Part shown: piece after piece, positions 54,276 to 64,000 of the stretch
Layout: the number at the start of each line of letters is the position of its first letter
How positions within the stretch are numbered: position 1 is the stretch's first letter
Assembly (NCBI RefSeq): GCF_035222375.1
Contig: NW_026946363.1
Span: 3,286,001 to 3,350,000, forward strand
From: Podospora pseudocomata
Lineage: Eukaryota > Ascomycota > Sordariomycetes > Sordariales > Podosporaceae
Direction of reading: 5' to 3'
DNA: 64,000 nt
Program-made: the position numbers and the translations under genes
The notes under the pieces: generated by a model
Databases searched by the model: none
What the model was told of the DNA's origin: nothing
The model's input: only the letters and a program-made list of their open reading frames with translations

Positions 54276-56124
54276 GGGGTGAAGGAGTCATAAAAAAGAG
54301 TTTCCGGCATTTCTTAGACCATCTGCATAGTTGACTCGAGAAGGGGATTGTGAAATGAAGCTGTACGATTTGAAGATTCTCTGATTTGCGCGTCTTAAAG
54401 GGAGCAAGAAGGCTACAGCCAGTTTGGGGAGTACCGGTGGGCGGTTTGGGGGGGGATTCTCCGGGGCATGGGGGATATAAAAGTCTTAATCTTTGCCAGT
54501 TTCACTGTGTTATAGATCATGAATCACATCCGTTGTTTGCACAAAGCCTGTTTGTTTCTGCGAAATACGGTTTGTATTATGGTTCTCCATTGGCTAGCGG
54601 TTGCTTAAATCGTCCAGCCTTGCTCTCAAGCAACGCAGTTAGCTCTGCCGGATTTCTCGGATATGGTGCCTACTAGACATGGCGCATTAGTACCCTGTGC
54701 GAGAGAGATATTCCCAATACCAGATGCCAGTCAGGAACAAGACCAAAAGACTTTCTTCAGAAACCCAGATTATAAGCATAACCAAGCACACCGCCCCCAA
54801 CTGCCCCCCTTCCACCCGCCCCGCAAGCATATGACGATGCAAGCGTTGTCTCCGGTTAGGAAACATGGGCGAATAAACGAGTTGAAAGGCAGCGGCGACG
54901 AGGGGGTTCATACGGCTCTTCCTATTACTGAGATAAAGGGTTGTAGCAGGCGCTACATAGATCATCATGGAAGTCTTGTTGGTGTTGTCTCCTGAGGGGC
55001 GCTGGTGTTGAGGCAGATAAGGCAGAATGGGAGGAACATACCGTTGACTTCAAAACTGTTGGCTGCGTTTGTTGGTTAGTTGATGTTCCGCCGAAACGAC
55101 CGCCCAAGCAGCCAGGCCCAATATTTTCTTTCGAGTATATCGCCGGTATCAATTGCTTCGTGTTTCGTTCAATTGAGAGGTTGCGTGCAACGGAAGATTT
55201 GGACCGGTGGTGGGCGGCGCGTTTCGCTTCACAGGACGTCGGTGGTTGTTGCAGGAAGAATTTGAAGCAGAGAGCTAGGAAAATATTTTTAGTTTTCTTG
55301 ACCCCAGCTCTGGCTCCACCCAAAGCTTATGTCCCGGAAGGCCAGAGGGTTAGGGTTCGCTGCTCACAGTGGAACCTCATCAATATCACAAGGCTATTTT
55401 GCGAAGCCAAAGTCCCAACATAACATGATTGCGGACACAACAACTTTCTGGAGACTCGGATCCGTTTTCAAGCCGAATTCCCCTCTGGTGGGGTTGTGTT
55501 GCAAGTGCCCGGGAGCCGGCTCAAAACGATGGCCGGCCGGACAAACTGTTCGCCCACGCCGCCAGCCTTGACGATTCAAACACACCAAGACCGTGCGATA
55601 TGTCTCTTGTACTCGAGTTGACACAATGGTGTTTTCTGAAGCCGGGGCATAATCCCTACCGATGGCGCCAAGGCTGGAAAGGAGCAACCGCTCTAGACCA
55701 AGCGGTGGCCTCCCACTTCAGACGGAATTCGGAGCAAGACGGACATATCAAGACAATACCGGTCAAGAACCTCCTTACTAGGACAGGTGTTGAACAGGAT
55801 GGCTCCATTTGCACTTGGGAGGCTGCAACTGCATGTACATGCACACAACCGCAGTTCGGCACATCCGTCCGGTGAGTCCTATGAGGCAAAGAGACCCTCG
55901 CCAATCATCGCATTTGCCGAAGGTCAAGGGGCTGAACGGCGCGGGGAATTCTGTGACGCGGCGAGGTAGCATCTCAGGAATATATCGATCGTAGATTCAC
56001 GAACACTTTTGAGCCACCTTTTTTCTTATTTTACTTTTCCAGCAAATAAGTGCTTGAATCCTACCGCTATTTCGACAACGCCCTGACAACAATAACACAC
56101 GATAGCAGTAGCAACTTTCGCCAA
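54276..56124. other. Interval between Pmt4 and the P450
   Basis: About 1.85 kb with the Pmt4 3' flank and the P450 promoter. No supported gene or RNA was found. Confidence 0.5.
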
Positions 56125-57881
56125 ATGGATCTTTTTAGGACCTTACCTGTCCGCTCCATTTCGGTTGTCTCCCTGACGACTGCGTATCTGGCGTCATCAG
56201 GCAAACTACCCATATGGCCCCAATGGAGCCTGGTACCGTCATTCCTAGCTCTTTGGAGTCTTCAATTCTCCTTCTGGCTTATATGGGTTCTCTTTCTCTA
56301 CAATAGTCTGTTTTCTCCCTTTCAAGACTTGCCCACGCCTGACGGCAAACATTGGCTCTTTGGCCATTTCCCCATCATCAAGAAGTTTCCGACTGGGAAA
56401 CCTATGATTGAGTGGTGCGTGTTCTCTCTACAACAACGTCCCATGTACGATCGGTTGTTGACTGTTAATGCAGGGTGAACACACTCCCGAATGACGGCCT
56501 GATCAGATATTTTGGTCTCTTCAACCAAGAGAGGCTGCTCCCTACAAACCCCAAGGTATTGACCGAGCTTCTTACCACCAAAAACTATGACTTCCAAAAG
56601 CCCTCTTCATGGCGATGGCTCATCGGCCGTATGCTCGGTGTCGGGCTTTTGTTGGCTGAAGGTGACGAACATAAAGTGCAGCGGAGGAATCTGAATCCAG
56701 CATTCCACTTCCGCCACATCAAGAATCTGTATCCTATTTTTTGGAGTAAATCCAAGGAGGGTGTAGAGGCCTTGACCAAGAAAGTCCTGAGCGAGAAGAA
56801 GTCCAATGGGCCATCGGGACCCAAGGACCAAGAAGGAAGCCGTACGGCTGTCGTCGAGGTCGGAAACTGGGCCTCTAGAATTGCACTCGACATTATCGGA
56901 GTCACCGGTCTCGGTCGTGACTTTGGCGCCATCTCAGATCCAGGGAACGAACTCAACCAGACCTACCAAAATCTGTTTTCTCCCAGCAAGCAAAGCCAAA
57001 CGCTCGGTATGCTTAACCTCATCTTCCCAGCCCGTCTAGTCCAACTCCTTCCTGTTCAACGCAACGCAGACATTTTGGAAGCCGCCCGCTATATAAGGAA
57101 CGTCTGCCACGACCTCATCCGAGCCAAGAAAGAAAAGCAAGAACGGAAAGAGTCCCTCGGCGACGACATCCTCTCCACCGCCATCGAATCCGGTGCTTTC
57201 AGCGACGATAACCTTGTTGACCAACTCATGACCTTCCTCGCTGCCGGCCACGAAACCACCGCGTCTGCCATGACATGGGCCATCTACCTCCTTTCCAAGA
57301 ACCCCGAGATCCAATCCCGCCTCCGCGCCGAAGTCCGTTCCCGCCTCCCCTCCCTTGCAGATGATTCCTCCCAAGAAATCACCAGCGTCGACATCGACTC
57401 CATGACCTATCTCAACGCGGTTTGCTCTGAAGTCCTTCGGTATTTCCCCCCTGCTCCCGTCACCATCCGGGTAGCTGCCTGCGACACCTCGATCCAGGGC
57501 CGGCACATACCCAAGGGAACTCAGTTCATGATCATCCCTTGGGCTATCAACAAGTCCGAAGCCCTTTGGGGGCCTGACGCAAGGGAGTTCAACCCTGACC
57601 GCTGGGTGCCAAAGGACGAGACGGATAAGAGTGCTGCCAGTGGAGGGGCGACGTCGAACTATGCGTTCCTGACTTTCTTGCACGGGCCGAGGAGTTGTAT
57701 CGGGCAGCAGTTTGCCAAGGCGGAGTTTGCGTGTATGTTGGCTACGTGGGTTGGGAGGTTCGAGATGGAGCTGGAGAAAAAGGAGGAGGAGGATGAGGAG
57801 AAGATTAGTATCAAGAGCACGCTCACGGCGAGGCCGGAGAAGGGGTTGTTTGTGAGGTTAAAGGTGTTGGACGGGTGGTAG
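56125..57881 (+). CDS. Cytochrome P450 monooxygenase
   Basis: Membrane-anchored heme monooxygenase; substrate unknown. Exons 56125-56414 and 56474-57881 with a 59-nt intron (GTGCGT donor, ATGCAG acceptor, phase 2) give 565 aa. The N-terminus has a hydrophobic anchor (LVPSFLALWSLQFSFWLIWV) before the proline-rich PTPDGKHWLFG hinge. Key motifs: I-helix AGHETT (354-359), K-helix E416-V-L-R419, the FNPDRW block, and the heme loop FLHGPRSCIG (498-507) with ligand C505. All are intact, so it should be active. It stands alone, without an obvious biosynthetic cluster around it. The sequence resembles fungal CYP3A/CYP5-like clans rather than CYP51 or CYP61; I do not assign a CYP number. Confidence 0.95.
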
Positions 57882-58150
57882 ATTGGCTTTGCCTTTTGTC
57901 TTTCACGAGGGTCGGAAGTAATTTGTGATAGCTGAAGTTTTCTATTTGTTGAATTTTGGGTTATATTTCTCTGAAGCGTGGATAGTGGGTGCAATAGCCA
58001 GGCCATATCCTTTTAAACCTACCTTGGTCATATATCTTTGATGTCAGGGCTCCATCTCTTTATCACTTGGACCCTGCCTCGGATCATGTCAAGAAATAGT
58101 TACAACAGCCAACCCATCTACCTTCTTCGCCAACTTATCCGCCCCATTCA
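57882..58150. other. 3' flank of the P450 gene
   Basis: Likely 3' UTR leading into the AT-rich repeat region. No feature is seen. Confidence 0.5.
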
Positions 58151-58388
58151 ACACCGCACTACAGTTTGACTCTGCTTACTACTCGCACATTCAACGCCAG
58201 ATGCTTATCAAACAAATTCACCTGCCTCAACACAACCTTCAACATTTCCATCAACATTAAGCCCCAACCCCGGTGCCTTTTGCCCACGTACACAAGTGCC
58301 TCTCGACTTACACCGACACAGGTATCATACCACATGTCATAACACACTACAGTCACCTTCATAATAAGAGACACGCATATGGTCACAT

Positions 58389-58466
58389 CTTTACATATCT
58401 CTTTCACATATCTCTTCGCATATCTCTTCACATATAATTTTGCGTATCTCTTTCATACATATCATT
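58389..58466. repeat. Degenerate short tandem repeat (CATATCTCTT-like)
   Basis: Five or six imperfect copies of a roughly 13-14 base unit built on CATATCTCTT, such as acatatctctttc, acatatctcttcg and catatctcttcac. The copies differ by a few substitutions. The surrounding DNA is AT-rich and has no gene. Confidence 0.75.
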
Positions 58467-58719
58467 ACAAAACCAATAGAGAATCAGCACTGGCTCTCGT
58501 CAATAGCGTCACACAATCCATCACATTGGATGGTACCGTGCTGGTCTGCTATACCAGAACCTACTACAGCACATTAAGTAGCCCGCCGCAAGCTCCAAAA
58601 CTTTCTCCTAATATATCATCTGGCACCCGTCATCTTGACTGTCTACTATTGTGTCTTTATGTGATGATGCTAAAGGCATTTATAGCTCAGACTGTCTCTC
58701 AAAAAAATTTAGATATAAA

Positions 58720-59620
58720 AAGCACCCATCAAAAGCCCTTTTATTCAGGGCAAGATTTCTTCTCATCATGTATAAAATATGCATTTCACAACTACTTATC
58801 GTGTTAGAGTGCAGGATACTTCAGACAGTAACCATGGAAAAAGTAACAAATCCTCAACGTTTTAAGTGTGTTTAGGTTTCATAGATGTCTTTAAAATATA
58901 GTAGACATAAGGAACTTGGACAATCAAATCATAGCTCGGATTATATGACAAGATACCTTTGACTGTGCTTTCCTGTAGAAGGCAGGAGCTTTGCTCCTGC
59001 CTCTTGTCCTCTGTTTGTGTCTCTGGAAAAAGAGAAAATGCTGCAGATAAAGAATCGGGGAAATAGGTATCCAGAGAGCTGTTTGTCACCAAGAATCCTA
59101 CGTGTATCAGCTTTTAGTTATAGTAAGTAGAGCAAAGTTCCAGCTACAGCTTCATATTCAATTCACCCACCCATAAATTTATGGAGCCTCGCTCCAATCA
59201 ACACTCTATCAAAGACTCTTTAACTTTCACCAAGACTTCTTTTATTCAAGCATAACATATTCATTTCAGAACCACTTGTGCAGGTGTATATTTACTTGCT
59301 CATTTCATTGCCCTAGCAACAAACCTATACTTATTTGCTCTTTATAAAGACCTATAAATAGAAAAGATGTCTTTTAAAAATATTATGGGCTTAAGTAGCT
59401 CAGACTATAAAAAAAATAGCTCGGATTATGTCAAAATATAGCTCAGACAGCCCATAAAAAAGCTTGGATGTCAAAACTCTATCGAAAGACTTCTTCATTT
59501 TCACCTAGAATTCTCTTATTCAAGCATAAAACGTGCATTTCACAACCGCTTATGCAGGGGTTATACTCACTTGCACAGTTCATTGCCCTGGGAACAGGAA
59601 CATGTTTGTTTGCTCCTCCT
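58720..59620. repeat. Three diverged direct repeats in AT-rich DNA
   Basis: Copies start near 58720, 59203 and 59476. The last two share about 115 bp in the same order: an ACTCTATC-AAAGACT block, TTATTCAAGCATAA, a CATTTCA-AACC-CTT-TGCAGG block and TCATTGCCCT. The first copy keeps only the middle part (TTATTCAGG onwards to CATTTCACAACTACTTAT). Many differences are C/T or G/A transitions. Phrases such as TAGCTCGGATTAT and TAGCTCAGAC also recur at about 58684, 58930, 59396, 59418 and 59440. It looks like an old repeated element that has been heavily mutated. Confidence 0.75.
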
Positions 59621-59873
59621 TTTACCCCTATTCCTGGGGCGTGACCTTGGCTACTCCTTGGTCCCCTTGCTTAAATAACAAAAAGAACAGTGCATCGTGC
59701 GTGCTGCAGTGGAAATGACATCTGGAAGCACTGGTGGACAAAAATTCTTTGTGGACTGCCAGCAATTGCCCCCGGGGGCCGTAGGTTGCATGTGTATAAA
59801 TCGTAAAGATGGGCGCGCATGTGGGTGAAGGTGCCCATTTCTGGAGTGGAGTGGTGTGGGAACAATGCAGTCA

Positions 59874-59970
59874 TGATGCGGATGTGCAGCCTGGGTGTTG
59901 ATGCGGCTCTCTAATGTGGTTGTATGATGCGGTCCTTGTGATGCGGCTCTGTGATGTGGCTCCCTGATCC
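59874..59970. repeat. TGATGCGGCTC minisatellite
   Basis: Six imperfect units beginning TGATGCGG or TGATGTGG with spacers of about 5-17 bases, followed by a degenerate TGATCCC. GC content is higher than in the AT-rich repeats to the left, so it appears to be a separate local expansion. Confidence 0.75.
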
Positions 59971-60766
59971 CACAACGCAGGGCATGTAGTCAAAATAAGG
60001 TTGATGATAGCATCAGATCAAGAGGCTGGAGGGAGTGTAACTTGCACAGTGTGGCAAGTAACGAAGGTAAAATGGAAAGCCAAGCGTCGTGGGTACTTTG
60101 TGCCTCCAGGATCGGAAGAATCATCATCGTTGGTTGATAAAAACGGGATGGACTGCAGCTCTGTGGTGGAACTAGGAAGATCAGTCGGTGGGGGTTAGTG
60201 CCATAAACATTGAAGAAAAGGATTATTTTGAATGATCGAAGGTTTAAGCTGATGTACCGTTATGCCGAGCCTTCGTGGGGGTAGGATGGGCCAGGTACCT
60301 GACGCCGAGGTGGTTGTGAATAGCGTCAACAATAGTAGGGTGTGATGTGTGATGCGGGTTCCCAGCCGCCTTCTTTTTGCCATGGCGGTAGCTTTTTTGT
60401 CAAAACGGGAAGGGGCACGGCAAAGGTGCTTGACTTGTCCATTTTCTACATGCCACACCACCATACAAGAGCCATGAGAAGTATTTATCAAGATGCCTTA
60501 ACTTGAACCCAACCCAAACACCACCACTCATATTCCCGCCGTAACTCCTTGCCTGCTTCCTGAAACTCATCTCCCAGCATTAAATCAAGTGTATACGCCA
60601 TATCCCGGCCTCTTGTGTTGAGCCACCCATTGCGTTAACCTTATCCACCAGGCAAACACGGCCTGAGGGTAGAAGTTGGACTAAAAAGTACAGAGTAATA
60701 CAACCTCCCACCGAAGAATCGAACAAATCATCTTTACACAAGCATCGACAAAAGAAAACAACAAGA
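59971..60766. other. Interval before the Myb/SANT-like gene
   Basis: About 800 bp, including the presumed 3' UTR of the Myb/SANT-like gene. No additional gene is supported. Confidence 0.5.
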
Positions 60767-61633
60767 TCACCTCCAGGTACCATGTATCCTTCCTCTCCGC
60801 AACCCCGTCCTCTTCAGGCCGACATCCCCATTTACCATTAGACTCTTCCACCTTTTCCCTACACTAGATCTGTCTTTCCCCAGACTCCTCGCACAGTCCT
60901 GCCACTCTGACTTTGACAGCTTCAGTTTCTCTAGCACAAGCTCGACGAGGATTCGATCGTCTTCAGCAGACCATTTTGACCCGTCACCTTCTGTTACAAT
61001 ATCAGTCCCTTCACTCGTTGTGGGGTTATTGTCGACATATAGCCCGCTATGGTGCAAAGAGTGGTAGTCACCCCTCTCGAGACCCAAGGGGATGACCTCG
61101 GGGGCTATGCGGGAGCGCTTGGGGGTTTGCGGTGTTGGATCCTCCTCGGGCTCCTCTGCTTCTGGTTCCACATCGCTGGATGTATCCTCCTCGCGCCCCA
61201 AGTCATCGTCCACAGCGCGCCGACGTTTATTTGGCCCTCGGGAAGGATGCACCGGGGTGCGCTTCGCGATGCGCTTACGGGGCGGGGCTGTTGTTGGATC
61301 GGTCGCGCTGGAAGAAGAAGGTGTGTCGTTTTTTCGCGATCGCAGACGGAGCTTCAGAGGGGCCGGCGCGTGGGCGAGTGGTGATGTAGGCAATTGCGCA
61401 TGCGTTGTAGTGGGTGGAGTGACGGGTTCTATGGTGGCGGGAGGTTGGGGGGCAAGTGGCGCAGGGCTGGCTAGCAGATTATGAAGTGAACGACATGTAG
61501 AGAAGATGTTGCCAACGGCGGTTTGTGTGGATATTTGTGGAGGGCTTGCGGGAGGAGAGGCGAGGAGAGAAGCCTGGAGGCGCGTCAATGGCGGTTGCGA
61601 CGAGTCGCATGCCAGCGCAGACGGGAGCAACAT
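60767..61633 (-). CDS. Myb/SANT-like DNA-binding protein
   Basis: Probably a small nuclear DNA-binding or chromatin protein; target unknown. Single exon, 288 aa, ATG at 61633. The N-terminal 90 residues are Ala/Pro/Ser-rich. The middle has basic clusters (RKRIAKRTPVHPSRGPNKRRR, read in two parts as nuclear-localisation-like patches) and an acidic tract (EEDTSSDVEPEAEEPEEDP). The C-terminal 60 residues form a single Myb/SANT-type helical domain, starting with KWSAEDDRILVEL and ending with SSVGKRWKSLMVNG. It has only one repeat with W at both ends, so binding could need dimerisation. No intron is needed. Confidence 0.78.
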   Translation of the reverse strand: MLLPSALACDSSQPPLTRLQASLLASPPASPPQISTQTAVGNIFSTCRSLHNLLASPAPLAPQPPATIEPVTPPTTTHAQLPTSPLAHAPAPLKLRLRSRKNDTPSSSSATDPTTAPPRKRIAKRTPVHPSRGPNKRRRAVDDDLGREEDTSSDVEPEAEEPEEDPTPQTPKRSRIAPEVIPLGLERGDYHSLHHSGLYVDNNPTTSEGTDIVTEGDGSKWSAEDDRILVELVLEKLKLSKSEWQDCARSLGKDRSSVGKRWKSLMVNGDVGLKRTGLRRGRIHGTWR

Positions 61634-64000
61634 GGTGTTCTGTTGTGCGATAGGATGTTCGGGCTATAGGTTGACGGGCGGCAAAGAGGCAGATCTGGGC
61701 CGGCAGCGATATAAGAGGCGGTGGCTAAATGAACCCGAACCCGGGAAAGAGGACGGCGGTTTGGGTTTGCGACCAGAGCTCTGGACGTCTGGGGAGGAAT
61801 GCGCTATGGGTTACAGGCAGTCTTGCCTTGCGAAACCAGTGCGCGACGGTGTTGGTGACCGAGTGATACGGGAATTTGGTCTATACGGATCGTGGTACTA
61901 GGGGTGGTGGTGATGGCGGTTGAGGTGTCGGACAAAAAAGAAGGTGTGAGGAAGGTGAGGAGAGCGATGGACGGGCCAGGAATAATGCGCCTGTAATAAG
62001 AAGTGGGATAGGGCGGGCAGGGGAGTTGATGGCAGGGGGCCGTAGCCGGTTCTTAACGGTGGGCCACATGACGACCACTCCCAAACCCCCTCTCTCTATC
62101 CCCAAGAACCCGGACAGGGCATCGGCAGAGGGCGTGAGAGAAACTGCGAGAGGCTGCCGAAGGGCGGGTAGACCAATCAGGGAGGGTGTCTTCACCAGAT
62201 GCAGCCCTCATGCAATCACTCAAAAGAAGTACAAAAACGGAGGAGGGTCTTGAGTGCTATGGACACAGATTGAACGAGCTTTGATTCCATATCTCACTCT
62301 CCTCTCCCCGCTCCGAACCGTCAATGTTCTACTCATGCTGGTAGTTTTTCTCTCAGAGCTTTGGAGAACACGCTCATCTCTTCACCTCGGCCTCTCTGAC
62401 CTCAGCTCAAGGAGCCAGACGAGACCGAGAGAGTGGTATCATGCCCTGCATTGGTGCAAACAAGGGACTACTTCTCTGGAGAGATCGTCAGGAGTGTTGA
62501 AGAGAAAGGGAGCACGGGGAGCTCTGCAACTTGGTTGAAGAAGCAGGGCAGGGGAGGGCATCGTTGCAGTAGGGCAAAACCCCGCCGTGAGGCCATTTCA
62601 ATCTGATCTACTTCTCACTCTCTCCTTCACCGGCCTTTCTTGTCAGACAAGGCAAAAGGCGGGGTTAGACCCCCCACGTATCGAGGAGCATATGTAAGAG
62701 AGACGATGCCAGTCATCTGAAGAAGATGCAGCTGCCTGTGGATATGGTGCTCCGGCTCCAGTTCCTGGGGAAGTTTGGCACCGCCCACCACCTCTGCCAA
62801 AGTGAATCCCGCCAGGGCAGTACTCCGTAGAATCTGGAAGGAAACGACCGAGGGGTTAGACGCGTTAGACACGCGCAGAGACGCGTCCAAGACGCGTTAC
62901 AGGCGGGTCCCAATTAACGCAAAGTGTCCAATGCTTGTGTCATGGTGGGCTGGATGCAGGACTGATTGGCTGGCGGAAGAAACGGTCTTCGCCAAGTCCT
63001 GCAGCGGTGGACCCTGGAGCCACCATCCATGTGCGCTTTGATCATTCTCTGGTTCGACGCACGCAGGAGGACTTGAGACTCATCATGGTGTGTGATCTTT
63101 CACGTGATCCCCTTCAACCTCTCGTCCCTTTTCTTCCCTAGGTATGTTCTTGGGGCACTGTGTGGGCAGCCATTGCGGATCCCCAACCCTCGATCACGAC
63201 TTTCAACCAATGTTCGTCTTCCAATGCCTTCTGCTCACACACTGGCCGGTCCCGAGATTGCATTCGATTCGCAGTTCCTCGCTGAGCAAACCCAGCTCTG
63301 ATTGCCAATCTCCATATCTCTACCTCCCCTGTGGCCCAGGTGATGTTTGCGATATCGCCTTGCCTGTCACTTGAGACTTTGAGTTCTGATTCTGGGCATG
63401 AGGTAGACTGTAGACTGAGCTGGGATCCTCTCTTTCGAGAGCATATCACACGGCATTGCCCATAGCTTGTTGCGAACCGAGGCCACATCTCACATGCCTT
63501 AACGGTCTCATTTCAAGCACTCGATCATGAAATGACTGTGCCTGGGAATGATGACGTGCTCTGTGGCCCGTCATAGGATGACTCGCCTTCATTTGGCTTT
63601 GCCTCAGCACCGGCTACAAGAGGCGTCGTTTGCTCTCGATCTGAAGTCCCAGAGACTCATCAAGGCCCGAGAAGCTGCACGTCCTACAGAAACACGGCTC
63701 ATGACCCGACATCTGATCTTTCTTTTTGTTGAGGAGATGCCGAGCGCCCGAATGCGGACCAAGTCAGTAGCACAAGTGAATACGGCCTGATAATCCGTTG
63801 TCGATCGACCAGGTGCCATTGAGTTCAAGCAAATCGAGAGCCAGTTGACATTGCCGTTGTCTGATGTTTCGGGTCTTGCGTGCCCAACATGACAAAGCCC
63901 AAGGTCTGCTTGGGATGCCGCGAGTCTCCAATCCCGGAGCAACTGACCCTACTGAGGACGGGGGGTTTCAGGAAATGGCTGGCAAGATGTTGATGAAGAA
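61634..64000. other. Right-end interval without a supported gene
   Basis: About 2.4 kb. The left part is the upstream region of the Myb/SANT-like gene. Short ORFs on both strands lack domain character. The ACGCGT cluster at 62860-62897 is the only striking element. A gene continuing past the window edge cannot be excluded. Confidence 0.5.
62860..62897. promoter_or_regulatory. Cluster of ACGCGT (MCB-like) boxes
   Basis: ACGCGT at 62860-62865, 62881-62886 and 62892-62897, plus ACGCGC at 62871-62876. Spacing is 10-11 bp, about one helical turn. ACGCGT is the MluI cell-cycle box bound by MBF-type factors in yeasts. It could instead be a short tandem repeat of an AGACGCGTT-like unit. Confidence 0.55.

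Noticed and set aside
55400-55970. Overlapping ORFs on both strands upstream of the P450
   Set aside because: Short, no domain features, and no splice arrangement extends them into a longer product.
1-64000. CRISPR arrays, rRNA genes, insertion sequences, operons
   Set aside because: None seen. The window is eukaryotic nuclear in character; the tandem repeats found lack the spacer structure of CRISPR arrays.

Overview
The window looks like nuclear DNA of a filamentous ascomycete. Genes lie on both strands without operons and are separated by 0.4-4 kb. Introns are short (about 48-122 nt), with GTAAGT-like donors, CTAAC/CTGAC-like branch sites and YAG acceptors. Proteins such as a class IV chitin synthase, a NUC-1/Pho4-type bHLH regulator, Mph1, Mex67 and Pmt4 fit Pezizomycotina, probably Sordariomycetes. 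No genus is claimed. Exon joins below were made by hand from splice signals and frame continuity; every spliced model closes in frame.

Layout, left to right. 0-4.4 kb: class IV chitin synthase (+). 4.4-7.5 kb: non-coding, with microsatellites and a strong strand-composition skew. 7.5-9.8 kb: WD40 protein (+), converging on a Sut1-type alpha-glucoside/sucrose transporter (-, 10.8-12.6 kb). 14.3-15.5 kb: ATP phosphoribosyltransferase of histidine synthesis (+), converging on a Src1/Heh-type inner nuclear membrane protein (-, 16.1-18.4 kb). 19.2-20.6 kb: alpha-crystallin-domain protein with a very long disordered N-terminus (-). 21.9-24.2 kb: NUC-1-like bHLH phosphate regulator (-). 26.6-28.9 kb: kelch-like single-pass membrane protein (-). 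32.5-34.5 kb: Mex67 (-), divergent from Mph1 helicase (+, 35.4-38.6 kb). 39.0-39.8 kb: a hypothetical three-exon gene (-). 44.3-46.6 kb: C2H2 zinc-finger protein (+). 47.6-48.8 kb: MarR-GNAT fusion of bacterial type (+), converging on a two-TM membrane protein (-, 48.8-49.4 kb). 50.1-50.7 kb: RidA/Mmf1 family protein (-), divergent from protein O-mannosyltransferase Pmt4 (+, 51.8-54.3 kb). 56.1-57.9 kb: cytochrome P450 (+). 58.2-60.0 kb: AT-rich degenerate repeats and a minisatellite. 60.8-61.6 kb: Myb/SANT-like protein (-). 61.6-64 kb: no gene seen, but a tight cluster of ACGCGT boxes.

The genes do not form one pathway or cluster. They are mostly core cell functions: wall synthesis (chitin synthase, Pmt4), nuclear envelope and mRNA export (Src1, Mex67), DNA repair (Mph1), phosphate and stress responses (NUC-1-like, small Hsp), and amino-acid metabolism and metabolite repair (HIS1, Rid). 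The most unusual items are the MarR-GNAT fusion, the putative leader introns that carry upstream ATGs in front of the chitin synthase, Pmt4 and C2H2 genes, the Src1 intron whose retention gives an immediate stop, and the mutated repeat block at 58.7-59.6 kb.
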